From: Geodermatophilus obscurus DSM 43160
GTDB taxonomy: Bacteria > Actinomycetota > Actinomycetes > Mycobacteriales > Geodermatophilaceae
DNA: 64,000 nt
Assembly (NCBI RefSeq): GCF_000025345.1
Contig: NC_013757.1
Span: 3,720,001-3,784,000, forward strand
Reading direction: 5' to 3'
Shown piece by piece: positions 17,819 to 26,464 of this stretch. The translations under genes were made by a program, and so were the position numbers. Each line of letters begins with the position of its first letter. Within the stretch, counting starts at the first letter, position 1. Below the pieces are notes generated by a model, which was given only the letters and a program-made list of their open reading frames with translations, searched no databases and was not told the origin of the DNA.

Positions 17819-17881
17819 AGAGGCCCCTCCGCCCCCCACCGCTCGCAGGCTCGCGGCGGGGCCCTGAAGAGGGGCCGTTCC
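17819..17881. repeat. GC-rich intergenic hairpin repeat (family copy a)
   Basis: Starts with a GGCCCCTCC-type arm, contains the family core CACCGCTCGCAGGCTCGCGG, and ends with GGGGCC, giving an imperfect hairpin. Similar copies lie at nine other places in the window. Typically found just after gene ends, so termination is a likely side role. Confidence 0.6.
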
Positions 17882-18418
17882 AGCCGGCAGGGTCACGACG
17901 GCCCCCGACCGCACCGGTCGGGGGCCGTCGCCCTGTCGGCACCCGGGGCCCGCCGGGGAGTGCCACGGGGTCCGAGCGGCTCCCCGGGAGCCGGGACGCA
18001 CGTGGCCGCGGCGCGGTCCGGAGGACCGCGGTGCCATCGCAGTGCCGGCCGGCCGACGATGTGCTCGGTGTTTCGGCGAGGTCACGATCTCACCCCTATG
18101 AGCCGGTCGATCGGTGTACGCCGTCACGCGCCGGGTAGACGGCGTAGCGTGGGGGTTGTCAAGACAGCAGCGGACCCACCAGCCGGACGATGACCGGCGC
18201 ACGTGAACGACGAAGACAGCACGACACGACAGACCGGCACGAACCAGTGACGTCCCTGCTGACCCGCACCACCCGCACCACCGGCACCACCGGCACCGGC
18301 CTCACCGTCCACGGCGAGTCCGACGTCGGATCGGGGGGAACGGGAACACAGGGGGACATCCTGGCGCTGTGCAGGAGGCCGATCCGCAGCCGCGGGTCCG
18401 TGCGGTAGAGAGCGAGTG

Positions 18419-18643
18419 ATGACCCAGATGACCCAGACGCTGACGACGACCCCGCCCGCCGACGACCTCGTCGTTCCCTTCCACTGTGACCGCTGTGGCG
18501 CACTGGCCAAGGTGCGGGTGGTCCTCGCCAGCGGTAGCGACCTCGTCTTCTGCGGGCACCACGCCCGTGAGTACGAGGGCAAGCTCCGCGACATCGCCGT
18601 CGACATCATCGAGACTGACGGCGAGCAGCGCCTCAGCCACTGA
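18419..18643 (+). CDS. DUF7455-like small zinc-binding protein
   Basis: A 74-aa protein with a compact metal site: FHCDRCGALAKVRV in the first half and LVFCGHHAREY in the second, the CxxC ... CxHH pattern of the actinobacterial DUF7455 group. The N-terminus is Thr/Gln-rich. A GTG (18416) and the ATG (18419) are adjacent; the ATG is used. The family usually sits near sigma factor genes, which fits this locus. Function unknown; a zinc-ribbon regulatory or RNA polymerase-associated role is only a guess. Confidence 0.8.
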   Translation: MTQMTQTLTTTPPADDLVVPFHCDRCGALAKVRVVLASGSDLVFCGHHAREYEGKLRDIAVDIIETDGEQRLSH

Positions 18644-18669
18644 CGGAGGCGCTATCGTCGCGGACAGCG

Positions 18670-21033
18670 ATGAAGCCCTCACCCGACGCCGCCGCCGGCG
18701 TCCCGTTCCCGCCTGAGGGGGACAGGGCGCCGGCGGCTTCGTCGTTCCCGGGATCTCCCGGTCGACGACTACCCGGAGATCCCGCGATGCCCCCGCAGAC
18801 CCCTGCGCCCCACGCCCAGCAGTCGCCCACCGGGCAGACGCCGGAGCAGCCGGACCACACCGCCCCGATCGGGGACGCCGAGGGCCTGTCCGACGAGACC
18901 CGGCCGGTGCCGCGCGACCGGGGTCCGATCGGCCCCGACGTCCCCGGCCCGGCCACCGGCACCCCGCCGCCCGCCACCCGGACGCCCGCCACCCGGACGC
19001 CCGCCACGCCGGCTGCCGGTGCCGACGGCCCGGCGACGGCCGGGGCCACCCCGGGGCCGGCCGTCGAGGACGGCGAGACCCAGGACATCCGTCTCGCGCC
19101 CGACGAGGCCCCCGGGCAGCTCCCGCCGCCCGCCGCGGACGCCGACGACCGCACCGGCGTCCTGCCGCCGGTGCCGGCGGACGGTCCGGCGGAGACCCCC
19201 GCCCCTCCCACCCCATCCGGTTCCGACGACTCCGGCGGTGACGGCAGCGGTCCGGACGACGGCGTCGGGCAGCCCCACCGTCCCTGGTGGCGCCGCCCGG
19301 CCGTGGTGACCCCCGTCGCGGCGGTGAGCGTCCTGGCCGCCGCGTACGGGGCGGACCTCCTGGTCGCCGGCAGCGACGTCCCCCGCAACACCGTCGTGGC
19401 CGGCGTCGACCTCGGCGGCCTCTCCCCCGCCGCGGCCACCGAGCGGCTGGAGACCGAGCTCGCGCCGCGCGTGGTCGCCGACCACGTGGTCCTGGCCGAC
19501 GACGTGGAAGGCACCCTCTCCCCCGCCACCGCCGGCATCACCCTCGACGTCGAGGGCACCGTCGAGGCTGCCACCGAGCAGCCGCTGAACCCCTGGACCC
19601 GCCTGGTCACCCTCGTCTCCGACCGCGAGGTCGCCCCGGTCATCACCGGCGAGGACACCGCGCTGGCCGCCCAGATCGACGGGATCGCCGAACAGGTCGA
19701 CCGCGCCCCGGCCGACGCCACCATCGCCATCGAGGGGACGACGGCCAGCGTCGTCGAGCCGGTGCCCGGACGCACCCTGGACCGCAAGGGTGCCGCCGAG
19801 GCGGTCACCGCCGCGCTGGCCTCCGGCGGCGACCCCAGCACCCCCATCGAGCTGCCCGTCGACGTCACCGAGGTGTCGGTGGACGTCGCGGCGGCGCAGC
19901 GGGTCCTGGACGAGACGGTCACCCCGGGGCTGGCGGCTTCGGTCACGGTGTCCAGCCAGGACGGCGCCACCTCCGTCGAGGTGCCCGAGACCGCGATCGC
20001 GGCGTCGCTGACCTTCACGCCGCAGGAGGACGGCGAGCTCGCCGTCGCCGTCGACCCGGCGGCGCTGGAGGAGGCGATGGGCGACGACTTCGCCGAGTTC
20101 GGCACCCCGGCCGAGGACGCCCGCTTCGAGCTGTCCGGCGACTCCGTCTCGATCGTCCCGTCGGTCGACGGCACCGGCGTCGACCCGGCCGCGCTCGCGA
20201 CCCACCTGCTGGAGGTCCTGCCGCAGCCGGCGCCCCGCACGGTCACCGCCGACCTGGGTCCGGTGCCGGCGGAGTTCAGCACCGCCGAGGCGGAGGCGCT
20301 GGGCATCCGCGAGGAGATCAGCAGCTTCACCACGAACTTCACCAGCGCGGCCAGCGGCACCAACATCCGGGTGGCCGCCGCCGAGCTCGACGGCGCGCTG
20401 GTGCGGCCCGGCGACACCTTCAGCCTCAACGACCACACCGGCCCGCGCGGCACCGCGCAGGGCTACGTCGAGGCCGGCGTCATCAGCAACGGCGCGTTCA
20501 CCACCGGCGTCGGCGGTGGCGTCAGCCAGGTCGCCACCACGATGTTCAACGCCGTCTTCTTCGCCGGCCTCGAGGACGTCTACCACAAGCCGCACAGCTA
20601 CTACATCAGCCGCTACCCGGCCGGCCGCGAGGCGACGGTGTACTACGACTCGATCGACCTGCAGTGGCGCAACGACAGCGACACCGGCGTCTACGTGGAC
20701 ACCCAGTGGACGCCGAACTCGCTCACGGTCACCTTCTACGGGACCAAGCGGTACGACGTCGAGTCGATCAGCAGCGACCGCTACAACCTCCGCCAGCCGG
20801 TCGTGCAGGAGAAGCCGGACGACGGCAGCTGCAGCCCCCAGGGCGGCTCCACCGGGTTCGACATCACCGTCACCCGGGTGTTCAAGGACCCGGCCAGCGG
20901 CGCGGAGGTCAAGCGCGAGGACTTCCGCACCCGGTACGCCGCCGAGCCGGTGATCCGGTGCGTGCCGGTGGCCGCCCCGGCCACTCCGCCGGCACCCGAC
21001 GGCGCCGCCCCGGTCCCGGCGCCCGGCGGCTGA
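18670..21033 (+). CDS. VanW-family protein with YoaR-like domains
   Basis: A 787-aa membrane-anchored wall-associated protein. Residues 1-205 are Pro/Thr/Asp-rich and disordered; one transmembrane helix lies at about 208-233 (VVTPVAAVSVLAAAYGADLLV). It is followed by repeated YoaR-like peptidoglycan-binding-type modules, with N-terminal GVDLGGLSPAAATERL as a marker. The VanW domain lies at about 555-690 (GDTFSLNDHTGPRG, GVGGGVSQVATTMFNAVFFAGL). The extracellular part is predicted outside the cell. VanW was first described in vancomycin-resistance clusters, but its biochemical role is unproven. An internal ATG at 18787 is an alternative start. Confidence 0.9.
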   Translation: MKPSPDAAAGVPFPPEGDRAPAASSFPGSPGRRLPGDPAMPPQTPAPHAQQSPTGQTPEQPDHTAPIGDAEGLSDETRPVPRDRGPIGPDVPGPATGTPPPATRTPATRTPATPAAGADGPATAGATPGPAVEDGETQDIRLAPDEAPGQLPPPAADADDRTGVLPPVPADGPAETPAPPTPSGSDDSGGDGSGPDDGVGQPHRPWWRRPAVVTPVAAVSVLAAAYGADLLVAGSDVPRNTVVAGVDLGGLSPAAATERLETELAPRVVADHVVLADDVEGTLSPATAGITLDVEGTVEAATEQPLNPWTRLVTLVSDREVAPVITGEDTALAAQIDGIAEQVDRAPADATIAIEGTTASVVEPVPGRTLDRKGAAEAVTAALASGGDPSTPIELPVDVTEVSVDVAAAQRVLDETVTPGLAASVTVSSQDGATSVEVPETAIAASLTFTPQEDGELAVAVDPAALEEAMGDDFAEFGTPAEDARFELSGDSVSIVPSVDGTGVDPAALATHLLEVLPQPAPRTVTADLGPVPAEFSTAEAEALGIREEISSFTTNFTSAASGTNIRVAAAELDGALVRPGDTFSLNDHTGPRGTAQGYVEAGVISNGAFTTGVGGGVSQVATTMFNAVFFAGLEDVYHKPHSYYISRYPAGREATVYYDSIDLQWRNDSDTGVYVDTQWTPNSLTVTFYGTKRYDVESISSDRYNLRQPVVQEKPDDGSCSPQGGSTGFDITVTRVFKDPASGAEVKREDFRTRYAAEPVIRCVPVAAPATPPAPDGAAPVPAPGG

Positions 21034-21035
21034 GG

Positions 21036-21118
21036 AAGGACCCCTTGCCCCCCGCCATGGAAGGACCCCGTCCCCCTCACCCCTCGCAACCTCGGGGCGA
21101 GCCTCGAGACGGGGCCGG
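21036..21118. repeat. GC-rich intergenic hairpin repeat (family copy b)
   Basis: AAGGACCCC arm, then CCCCTCACCCCTCGCAACCTCG and a closing GGGGCC. It follows the VanW stop directly, in the position of a terminator. Confidence 0.6.
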
Positions 21119-21175
21119 CGGCGGGTCCCTGCAGGCGGGCCGACCTGCGCGCTGACCTGCGTGCACACTGGGGCG

Positions 21176-22240
21176 GTGCGCACCGTCCTGCCCGGGGGCC
21201 GACCGGCCGACGCCGGACACCCCGAGGACGGCGCCGACGACGCCCCGGCCGGAGCGACCGCCGTCCCCGCGGAGTACGGCACGCGTGTGCGCGGACGGCT
21301 GGCCCGCTGGCCGGCTCCGCTGCGGGTACCGCTGCAGGTGCTCGGTCGGACGGTGGCCAAGGCCTGGCACGACCGCATCCTGGGGCTCTCCGCCGAGGCG
21401 GCGTTCTGGCAGATCCTCTCGGTGCCGCCGCTGCTGATCGGTCTGCTCGGCACGCTGGGCTACCTCGGCACCTTCATCGGCGACGCCTCGGTCGCCCGCA
21501 TCGAGGCCGAGCTGGTCCGCGCCTCCACCGAGGTGCTCACGCCGGACGTCGTCGAGGGGCTGGTGCAGCCCACGCTCGACGACATCCTCGGCTCCGGGCG
21601 GCTGGACCTGGTGAGCGTCGGCTTCCTGCTCTCGCTGTGGGCGGGCTCCTCGGCCACGGCGACGTTCATGAACACCGTCGTCATCGCCTACGACCAGCGC
21701 GACGTGCGCGGCCCGATCCGCACGCGGCTCAAGGCGCTGTGGCTGTTCGTCGTCGGACTGCTGCTGGCGGTGGTCACGTTGCCGCTGCTGGTGCTCGGCC
21801 GGGGGGTGCTGGTCTCCCTGTTGCCGGCCGACTGGCGGGGCACCGCGACCGTGCTGGTCAACGCCGTGTACTGGCCGGTGGTGCTCGTCGGCCTGCTGCT
21901 GGCGCTGACCAGCTTCTACCACGTGGTGCTGCCACGGCGGCTGCCCTGGCACCGGCACCTGCCGGGGACCGTGCTGGCCGTCGCCTTCTTCGTCGTCACC
22001 GCGCTGGCCACCCGCACCTACGTGGCCGACATCCTCACCACCACGCTGCCCTACGGGGCACTGGCCACCCCGATCGCCGTGCTGCTGTTCTGCTTCTTCT
22101 TCGGGATGTCGGTGCTGCTGGGCGCGGAGCTCAACGCGACCATCCAGGCCCGCTGGCCCGCCCCGCTGCGCCGGCACCAACGGCGCAGCCAGGACCGCCG
22201 GGCCGCCAAGCTCGAGCGCGCCAGAGCAGCCCAGGGCTGA
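21176..22240 (+). CDS. YihY/virulence factor BrkB-family membrane protein
   Basis: A 354-aa inner-membrane protein with six predicted helices. The family hallmark is present: AAFWQILSVPPLLIGLLGTLGY near residue 75, then FLLSLWAGSSATATFMNTVVIAYD, and a final WGAELNA-type motif here as LLGAELNATIQARW. The C-terminus is basic and cytoplasmic. The GTG at 21176 is preceded at about 7 nt by CACACT, compatible with a leaderless transcript; an in-frame GTG at 21161 is also possible. The family was once named RNase BN but is not a nuclease; its function is unsettled. Confidence 0.9.
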   Translation: MRTVLPGGRPADAGHPEDGADDAPAGATAVPAEYGTRVRGRLARWPAPLRVPLQVLGRTVAKAWHDRILGLSAEAAFWQILSVPPLLIGLLGTLGYLGTFIGDASVARIEAELVRASTEVLTPDVVEGLVQPTLDDILGSGRLDLVSVGFLLSLWAGSSATATFMNTVVIAYDQRDVRGPIRTRLKALWLFVVGLLLAVVTLPLLVLGRGVLVSLLPADWRGTATVLVNAVYWPVVLVGLLLALTSFYHVVLPRRLPWHRHLPGTVLAVAFFVVTALATRTYVADILTTTLPYGALATPIAVLLFCFFFGMSVLLGAELNATIQARWPAPLRRHQRRSQDRRAAKLERARAAQG

Positions 22241-22335
22241 GCACGTCATCGACCTCCCGGCCGATCCCGCGGCCAGGTCCCGTCCCCCACCGGCGCCGAG
22301 CTCGCCCGGCCGCCCATCGGGCACCCCGGACCGGC

Positions 22336-22414
22336 ATCGCGACGATCATGGAGTTGCGGTGGCGACACCCGGTTCCGGATGGCGTGTCGCCACCCGGGCT
22401 CCATGATCGTCGCG
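22336..22414. repeat. 79-bp near-perfect palindrome
   Basis: The outer arms TCGCGACGATCATGGAG and CTCCATGATCGTCGCGA are exact complements. The inner arms GGTGGCGACAC and GTGTCGCCACC are also complementary, around a loop near GGTTCCGGAT. It lies between convergent genes (YihY and DUF3039) and could act as a bidirectional terminator, but the length and symmetry suggest a REP-like mobile repeat. Confidence 0.7.
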
Positions 22415-22460
22415 ACATGGGCCCGTCTCGAGCTCCTGAGGCGCGGCGGACGGGGTCCTG

Positions 22461-22688
22461 CTACTTGCGCAGCTGCTCGTAGACCTCCTTGCAGGCCGGG
22501 CACACCGGGCTGCCGGGCTTCGGGCTCTTGGTCACCGGGAAGACCTCGCCGCACAGGGCCTCGACCATCGTGCCCATGACCGCGCTCTCGGCGATCTTGT
22601 TCTTGCGCACGTAGTGGAAGACCTCGTTGGCGTTGCCGGTGTCGCCCTCGCGGACGTCGGGCTTCTCGAGGATGTCGGTGCTGCTCAC
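22461..22688 (-). CDS. DUF3039-family protein
   Basis: A 75-aa soluble protein matching the actinobacterial DUF3039 pattern: TDILEKPDVREGDTGNANEVFHYV, then the ALCGEVFPVTKSPKPGSPVCPAC segment with a CxxC-type metal site formed with the earlier cysteine. The GTG at 22688 has GGGAG upstream. It is convergent with the YihY gene, and the palindrome lies between. In Mycobacterium a DUF3039 gene also lies close to sigB, which supports conserved synteny. No function is known. Confidence 0.88.
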   Translation of the reverse strand: MSSTDILEKPDVREGDTGNANEVFHYVRKNKIAESAVMGTMVEALCGEVFPVTKSPKPGSPVCPACKEVYEQLRK

Positions 22689-22764
22689 GCGGTGCTCCCT
22701 CAGGTCGAGGACGGGGCCGGGAGGCGCCCGCCGGGCGCGACTCCTCCGCCACCATGATGGCAGG

Positions 22765-23715
22765 GTGCTGCCCTCCCGCCCCGGTCCGCCCGCCGTCCTG
22801 CCCTCCCCGGCGCCCGTGCTGTCCTCCGAGGTCGCCGACGCGCTGACCACCGGCCGGCCGGTCGTGGCGTTGGAGAGCACGCTGCTCGCCCACGGCCTGC
22901 CCCGGCCGGACAACCGCGCCGCGGCCGACGAGGTGGAGGCGGCCGTGCGCGCCGGCGGGGCGGTCCCCGCGACCATCGCCGTCCTGGACGGCGTCCCGCA
23001 CGTCGGCCTGACCGCGGAGCAGGTCGACCGGGTGTGCGCCGACCCGGACCTGGACAAGCTCGCCGTCCGCGACCTGCCGGTCGCCCTGGCACTGGGCCGC
23101 AGCGGGGCGACGACGGTCTCGAGCACCGCGCTGCTGGCCGCCGCCGCCGGCATCGGCGTGTTCGCCACCGGCGGGCTCGGCGGCGTGCACCGGGAGGCGG
23201 CCGACACCTTCGACGAGTCCGCCGACCTCACCACGCTGTCGCGCACCCCGCTGCTGGTGGTGTGTGCCGGGGTGAAGTCGATCCTCGACGTGCCCGCGAC
23301 GCTGGAGCGGATGGAGTCGCTGTCGGTCACCGTGGTCGGTTACCGGACGACGACCTTCCCCGGCTTCTACATCGCCGACTCCGGCTCGACGGTGGACTGG
23401 GCGGTGTCCTCGCCGGAGGAGGCCGCCGCCGTCCTCGCCGCGCGGCGCGGCCTGGCCCCCGGCGGCGTGGTGGTGGCCAACCCGCTGCCCGACGACGAGC
23501 AGCTGGACCCCGGGCTGCACGACCGGGTGATCGCCGACGCGCTGGCCGCGGCCGCGCAGGCCGGGGTGCGCGGCAAGGCCGTGACGCCGTTCGTGCTCGA
23601 CCACCTGCACCGGGTCAGCGAGGGCGCCACGCTGGCGGTCAACGTCCGGCTGGTGCTGCGCAACGCCGAGCTGGCCGGCCGGATCGCCGCGGCCCTGGCC
23701 GCCGTCCCCCGCTGA
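22765..23715 (+). CDS. psuG: Pseudouridine-5'-phosphate glycosidase
   Basis: A 316-aa enzyme that reversibly cleaves the C-C glycosidic bond of pseudouridine 5'-phosphate to uracil and ribose 5-phosphate in the cytosol. Family motifs are clear: VALESTLLAHGLPRPDN at the start, ATIAVLDG with HVGLTAEQ, the catalytic lysine region KLAVRDL, ATGGLGGVHREA, and YRTTTFPGFY followed by NPLPDDEQLD. The GTG at 22765 has a CATGAT box at about 7 nt, suggesting a leaderless transcript. The next gene, a PfkB kinase, begins 2 nt after its stop, the usual PsuK-PsuG pairing. Confidence 0.93.
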   Translation: MLPSRPGPPAVLPSPAPVLSSEVADALTTGRPVVALESTLLAHGLPRPDNRAAADEVEAAVRAGGAVPATIAVLDGVPHVGLTAEQVDRVCADPDLDKLAVRDLPVALALGRSGATTVSSTALLAAAAGIGVFATGGLGGVHREAADTFDESADLTTLSRTPLLVVCAGVKSILDVPATLERMESLSVTVVGYRTTTFPGFYIADSGSTVDWAVSSPEEAAAVLAARRGLAPGGVVVANPLPDDEQLDPGLHDRVIADALAAAAQAGVRGKAVTPFVLDHLHRVSEGATLAVNVRLVLRNAELAGRIAAALAAVPR

Positions 23716-23717
23716 CC

Positions 23718-24581
23718 GTGCCCGACGTCGTGGTGGTCGGCGACCTGGCCACCGACGTCGTCGTGCTCCTCGACGGCGCCCCGGCGCCCGGCTCGGACCG
23801 GCCGGCCGCCATCCGGAGCCACGGTGGAGGCGCCGGGGCGAACGTCGCCGTCCACCTGGCCCGGCTGGGCACGCCGGTCACCTTCGCCGCATGCGTGGGG
23901 GACGACGCCGCCGGGACCGGTCTGGTGGCCGAGCTGGCCGCCGCGGGGGTGACCCCGGCCGTGCGCACCGTCGCGGGTGCGGCCTCCGGCACGATCGTCA
24001 GCCTGGTCGAGCCCGGCGGGCAGCGCAGCATGCTGGCCGACCGCGGCGCCAACCTCGCGCTGGGGGCAGCAGACGTGCCGGTGCCTCGCCGCCACCTGCA
24101 CCTGTCCGGCTACACCCTCTTCGCGCCCGGCCCGCGCGCCGCCGGGCTGGCCGCGCTGGCCGCCGCCCGCGCGGCCGGGTGCACCGTCTCGGTGGACCCG
24201 GCGTCCACCGGCCCGCTGGCCGCTCGCGGCGTCGACCGGTGGCTGGCCGACACGGCGGCGGCCACGCTGGTGCTGCCCAACGCGGACGAGGCGCGGCTGC
24301 TCACCGGCTGCGCCGACCCGGCGACGGCCGCCCGCGCGCTCGCGGCCCGCCACGCGGGAGCCGTCGTGACGCTGGGCGCCGACGGCGCGCTGTGGGCCGC
24401 GGGCGACGTGCTGGTGCACCGCCCGGCGCACGCGGTGGAGGTGGTCGACACGACCGGGGCCGGCGACGCCTTCACCGCCGGGTTCCTGTCGGTCTGGCTG
24501 GCCGACCGGAACCCGGTGCGGGCGCTGGAGGCGGGCCTGACCCAGGCGGCGGTCGTGGTCGCCCGGCCGGGCGCCCGCTGA
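23718..24581 (+). CDS. PfkB-family carbohydrate kinase, probable pseudouridine kinase
   Basis: A 287-aa ribokinase-fold kinase. The N-terminal PfkB signature is GGGAGANVAVHLARLG and the C-terminal one is DTTGAGDAFTAGFL with the catalytic Asp. The ATP-side region VVTLGADGALW is present. Placement 2 nt behind psuG makes pseudouridine the likely substrate: the kinase makes pseudouridine 5'-phosphate, which PsuG then cleaves. The substrate is inferred from context only; ribokinase-like specificity cannot be excluded. Confidence 0.88.
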   Translation: MPDVVVVGDLATDVVVLLDGAPAPGSDRPAAIRSHGGGAGANVAVHLARLGTPVTFAACVGDDAAGTGLVAELAAAGVTPAVRTVAGAASGTIVSLVEPGGQRSMLADRGANLALGAADVPVPRRHLHLSGYTLFAPGPRAAGLAALAAARAAGCTVSVDPASTGPLAARGVDRWLADTAAATLVLPNADEARLLTGCADPATAARALAARHAGAVVTLGADGALWAAGDVLVHRPAHAVEVVDTTGAGDAFTAGFLSVWLADRNPVRALEAGLTQAAVVVARPGAR

Positions 24582-24629
24582 GCCCCTTCTCCGACGCCCG
24601 CCACGAGCCTGGTGAGGTGCTGGAACGGC

Positions 24630-24710
24630 CACCCTCCAGGGGCCCGCCGGCCTCGCCCCGGGGGCCGCACTGAGCCCGCGAAGGGTGGGGAGGACGGGGC
24701 CCTTCCACGG
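24630..24710. repeat. GC-rich intergenic hairpin repeat (family copy c)
   Basis: Contains CCTCCAGGGGCCCGCCGG and the complementary-orientation segment GAGCCCGCGAAGGGTGGGGA followed by GGACGGGGCCCTTCC. It lies between convergent genes and probably acts as their terminator. Confidence 0.6.
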
Positions 24711-24737
24711 GGCGCGGTGGGCAGGGTGGCCCCTCGT

Positions 24738-25079
24738 TCAGTGGTCGATGACCCGCCCCGGGCGCACCGGGTTCTCCAGGATCCGGTCCGGTCGCGGCGG
24801 TGTGTAGCGGTTGACGTCGACCTTCTTCTTCGGCGGCCGGTCGTTGGCCATCATCACCGCGACCCAGGGCAGCACGGTGCCCAGCACGGCGAAGATGAGC
24901 GCCAGCCACAGGACCTGGTAGAAGACCGCCGCCAGCACGAGGCTCACGCCACGGACGAGCATGGTGAGCACATAGCGCCGCTTCCGGGCGGCGTGCTGCT
25001 CGGCCAGGCTCGGTTCGGCCTCAGTGATGAGCACCGGCTCCGGCCGGCGGGGTCGCGCGGGCTGCTGGCTCGAGGCCAC
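24738..25079 (-). CDS. DUF3099-family membrane protein
   Basis: A 113-aa protein with two closely spaced transmembrane helices (VRGVSLVLAAVFYQVLWLALI and FAVLGTVLPWVAVMMA) after a basic N-terminus containing PVLITEAEPSLAEQHAARKRRY, the DUF3099 signature. The C-terminal tail after NDRPPKKKVDVNRYTPP is cytoplasmic. The GTG at 25079 has GGAGGGGAGGAAG upstream. A DUF3099 gene also lies in the sigB neighbourhood of mycobacteria as I recall it. Function unknown. Confidence 0.88.
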   Translation of the reverse strand: MASSQQPARPRRPEPVLITEAEPSLAEQHAARKRRYVLTMLVRGVSLVLAAVFYQVLWLALIFAVLGTVLPWVAVMMANDRPPKKKVDVNRYTPPRPDRILENPVRPGRVIDH

Positions 25080-25239
25080 GGGCTTCCTCCCCTCCGCCGT
25101 CCCTGCGCGGGTCCGGCGGATCCCCTCATGAGCTGCGGTGCCCGGCGTCCCGACGGCGCCCGGGTCCCCGTACAGCCCGGGGTCTGCCGCCCATGGTGCC
25201 ACCGGATCGCGCACGATGCAGGCACCCCGGCGTTGCATC

Positions 25240-25824
25240 TCAGGAGGTCACAGCCGCCTTCGCCGCCCGCTTGGCCTCCTGCTTGAACGCCCGCACCTCG
25301 GCCAGCGACTCGGGGCCGGTGACGTCGGCGACCGAGCGCCGGGCCCCCTCCCGGCCGTAGTCGCCGGCGGCCTCCCGCCAGCCCGGCGGGGTGACGCCGT
25401 ACTGCTTGCCGAGCAGCGCGACGAGGATCTTCGCCTTCTGCGCGCCGAAGCCGGGCAGCTGCCCGATCCGCTGCAGCAGGGTGGCGCCGTCCGGCACGTC
25501 GGCCCAGAGCCGCTCGGCACGGCCGTCGTAGCGCTCCACGAGCAGCCGGCACACCGCCTGGGTGCGGGCGGCCATCGAGCCCGGGTAGCGGTGGATCGCC
25601 GGCGGGCCCTGGAAGGCCTTCGCGAGCTGCTCGGGGTCGGCGTCGGCCAGATCGGCGGCGGAGAGGGTGTCGACGCCCATCCGGTCGGCCAGCAGCCGGG
25701 GCCCGGCGAAGGCGCGCTCCATGGGGAACTGTTGGTCGAACAGCATGCCCAGCAGCAGCGCGAGCGGGTCCCGGCCGAGCAGTTCGTCGGCCGCCGGGTC
25801 CTGGGCGATGGTCACGATGGGCAC
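25240..25824 (-). CDS. HhH-GPD-type base excision DNA repair protein
   Basis: A 194-aa protein of the actinobacterial HhH-GPD-like DNA glycosylase group. Features are TIAQDPAADELLGRDPLALLLGMLFDQQFPME at the start, a helix-hairpin-helix region at LLQRIGQLPGFGAQKAKILVALLGKQYG, and a C-terminal Lys/Ala-rich helix. Conserved lysine or aspartate catalytic residues of classic glycosylases are not obvious, so activity is uncertain. The start is ambiguous: GTG 25824 is used because AGGAT precedes it; GTG 25851 is in frame too. Confidence 0.8.
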   Translation of the reverse strand: MPIVTIAQDPAADELLGRDPLALLLGMLFDQQFPMERAFAGPRLLADRMGVDTLSAADLADADPEQLAKAFQGPPAIHRYPGSMAARTQAVCRLLVERYDGRAERLWADVPDGATLLQRIGQLPGFGAQKAKILVALLGKQYGVTPPGWREAAGDYGREGARRSVADVTGPESLAEVRAFKQEAKRAAKAAVTS

Positions 25825-25863
25825 CCGGTAGATCCTGCCCGACCGGCGCACGGGACCCTCGGC

Positions 25864-26295
25864 TCACGAGGTGGATGCACCCGGATGGGCAGGCTGCAGG
25901 GTCAGGCTGACCGCCCGGAAGCCGTGCAGCGCCCGGTCGCGGGCACCGGCCGGTGACGGCGAGCGGGATCTATCAGCGCGCCGACTGCCGCGAGCACGCC
26001 GCGGACCGCTGTGGCCGCGCGCGAGGACACCTCCCGGCCGGAGCCGCCGCTCCTGCAGGGCGTCGACCTCTCGGGGCAGGTCACTGGTCGACGCGCGGGG
26101 CTCGACCTCCGAGCGGCCGGTGCTGCACTCCTCCGCGTGGGGAACGACCAGGATCGCTGTGGCGGTGATGGCCTGCAGGGTGCTCCCGACGTCGCCGTGG
26201 TCCTCCCGGAGTCGCCGGGCGGTGCGGGCCATCAGGTCGGCCAGGTCGTGCGTCGGACCGACCCCCTCACCCGCGTCGTCCTCGGGAGCGGCCAT
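25864..26295 (-). pseudogene. GAF/ANTAR-type regulator, truncated remnant
   Basis: The N-terminus reads like GAF-domain ANTAR regulators: LADLMARTARRLREDHGDVGSTLQAI, then TATAILVVPHAEECS and ASTSDLPREVDALQER. After that the frame loses similarity, and no rest of GAF and no ANTAR RNA-binding helices are present. The length is about 143 codons against about 240 for the family. I read this as a shortened and partly frameshifted regulator. It is divergent from dtd. Confidence 0.5.
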
Positions 26296-26464
26296 GCGCC
26301 CAACCTGGTGCGTCGGACAGCAGCAGCCTGCCCTCCGGTGAGCGGTGCCCGTGTCGACGCAGGGGCCATCAGCGCGTCCTGCTCGCCATCCCGTGGACCT
26401 GGGCCGGGTCGCGGCCGAGCGGGGTCGGCACGCCGCCGTACCCGTCCGGCCGGAGGATGGCCGG

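Larger units (their letters stand above)
17458..18418. other. Long region with one possible small ORF and a GC-rich repeat
   Basis: About 960 bases with no family-level gene. It contains a candidate 45-codon ORF (17680-17817), a GC-rich hairpin repeat (17819-17881), and a stretch rich in ACC/GGC triplets near 18255-18300. The 3' part should carry the promoter for the DUF7455-like gene. Confidence 0.4.

Noticed and set aside
17699-18202. 167-codon minus-strand frame
   Set aside because: Covers the hairpin repeat and the small plus-strand ORF, has Arg/Pro/Gly-rich composition and no recognisable domain.
18769-21453. Long minus-strand frame opposite the VanW gene
   Set aside because: No domain; exact antisense of a conserved protein gene.
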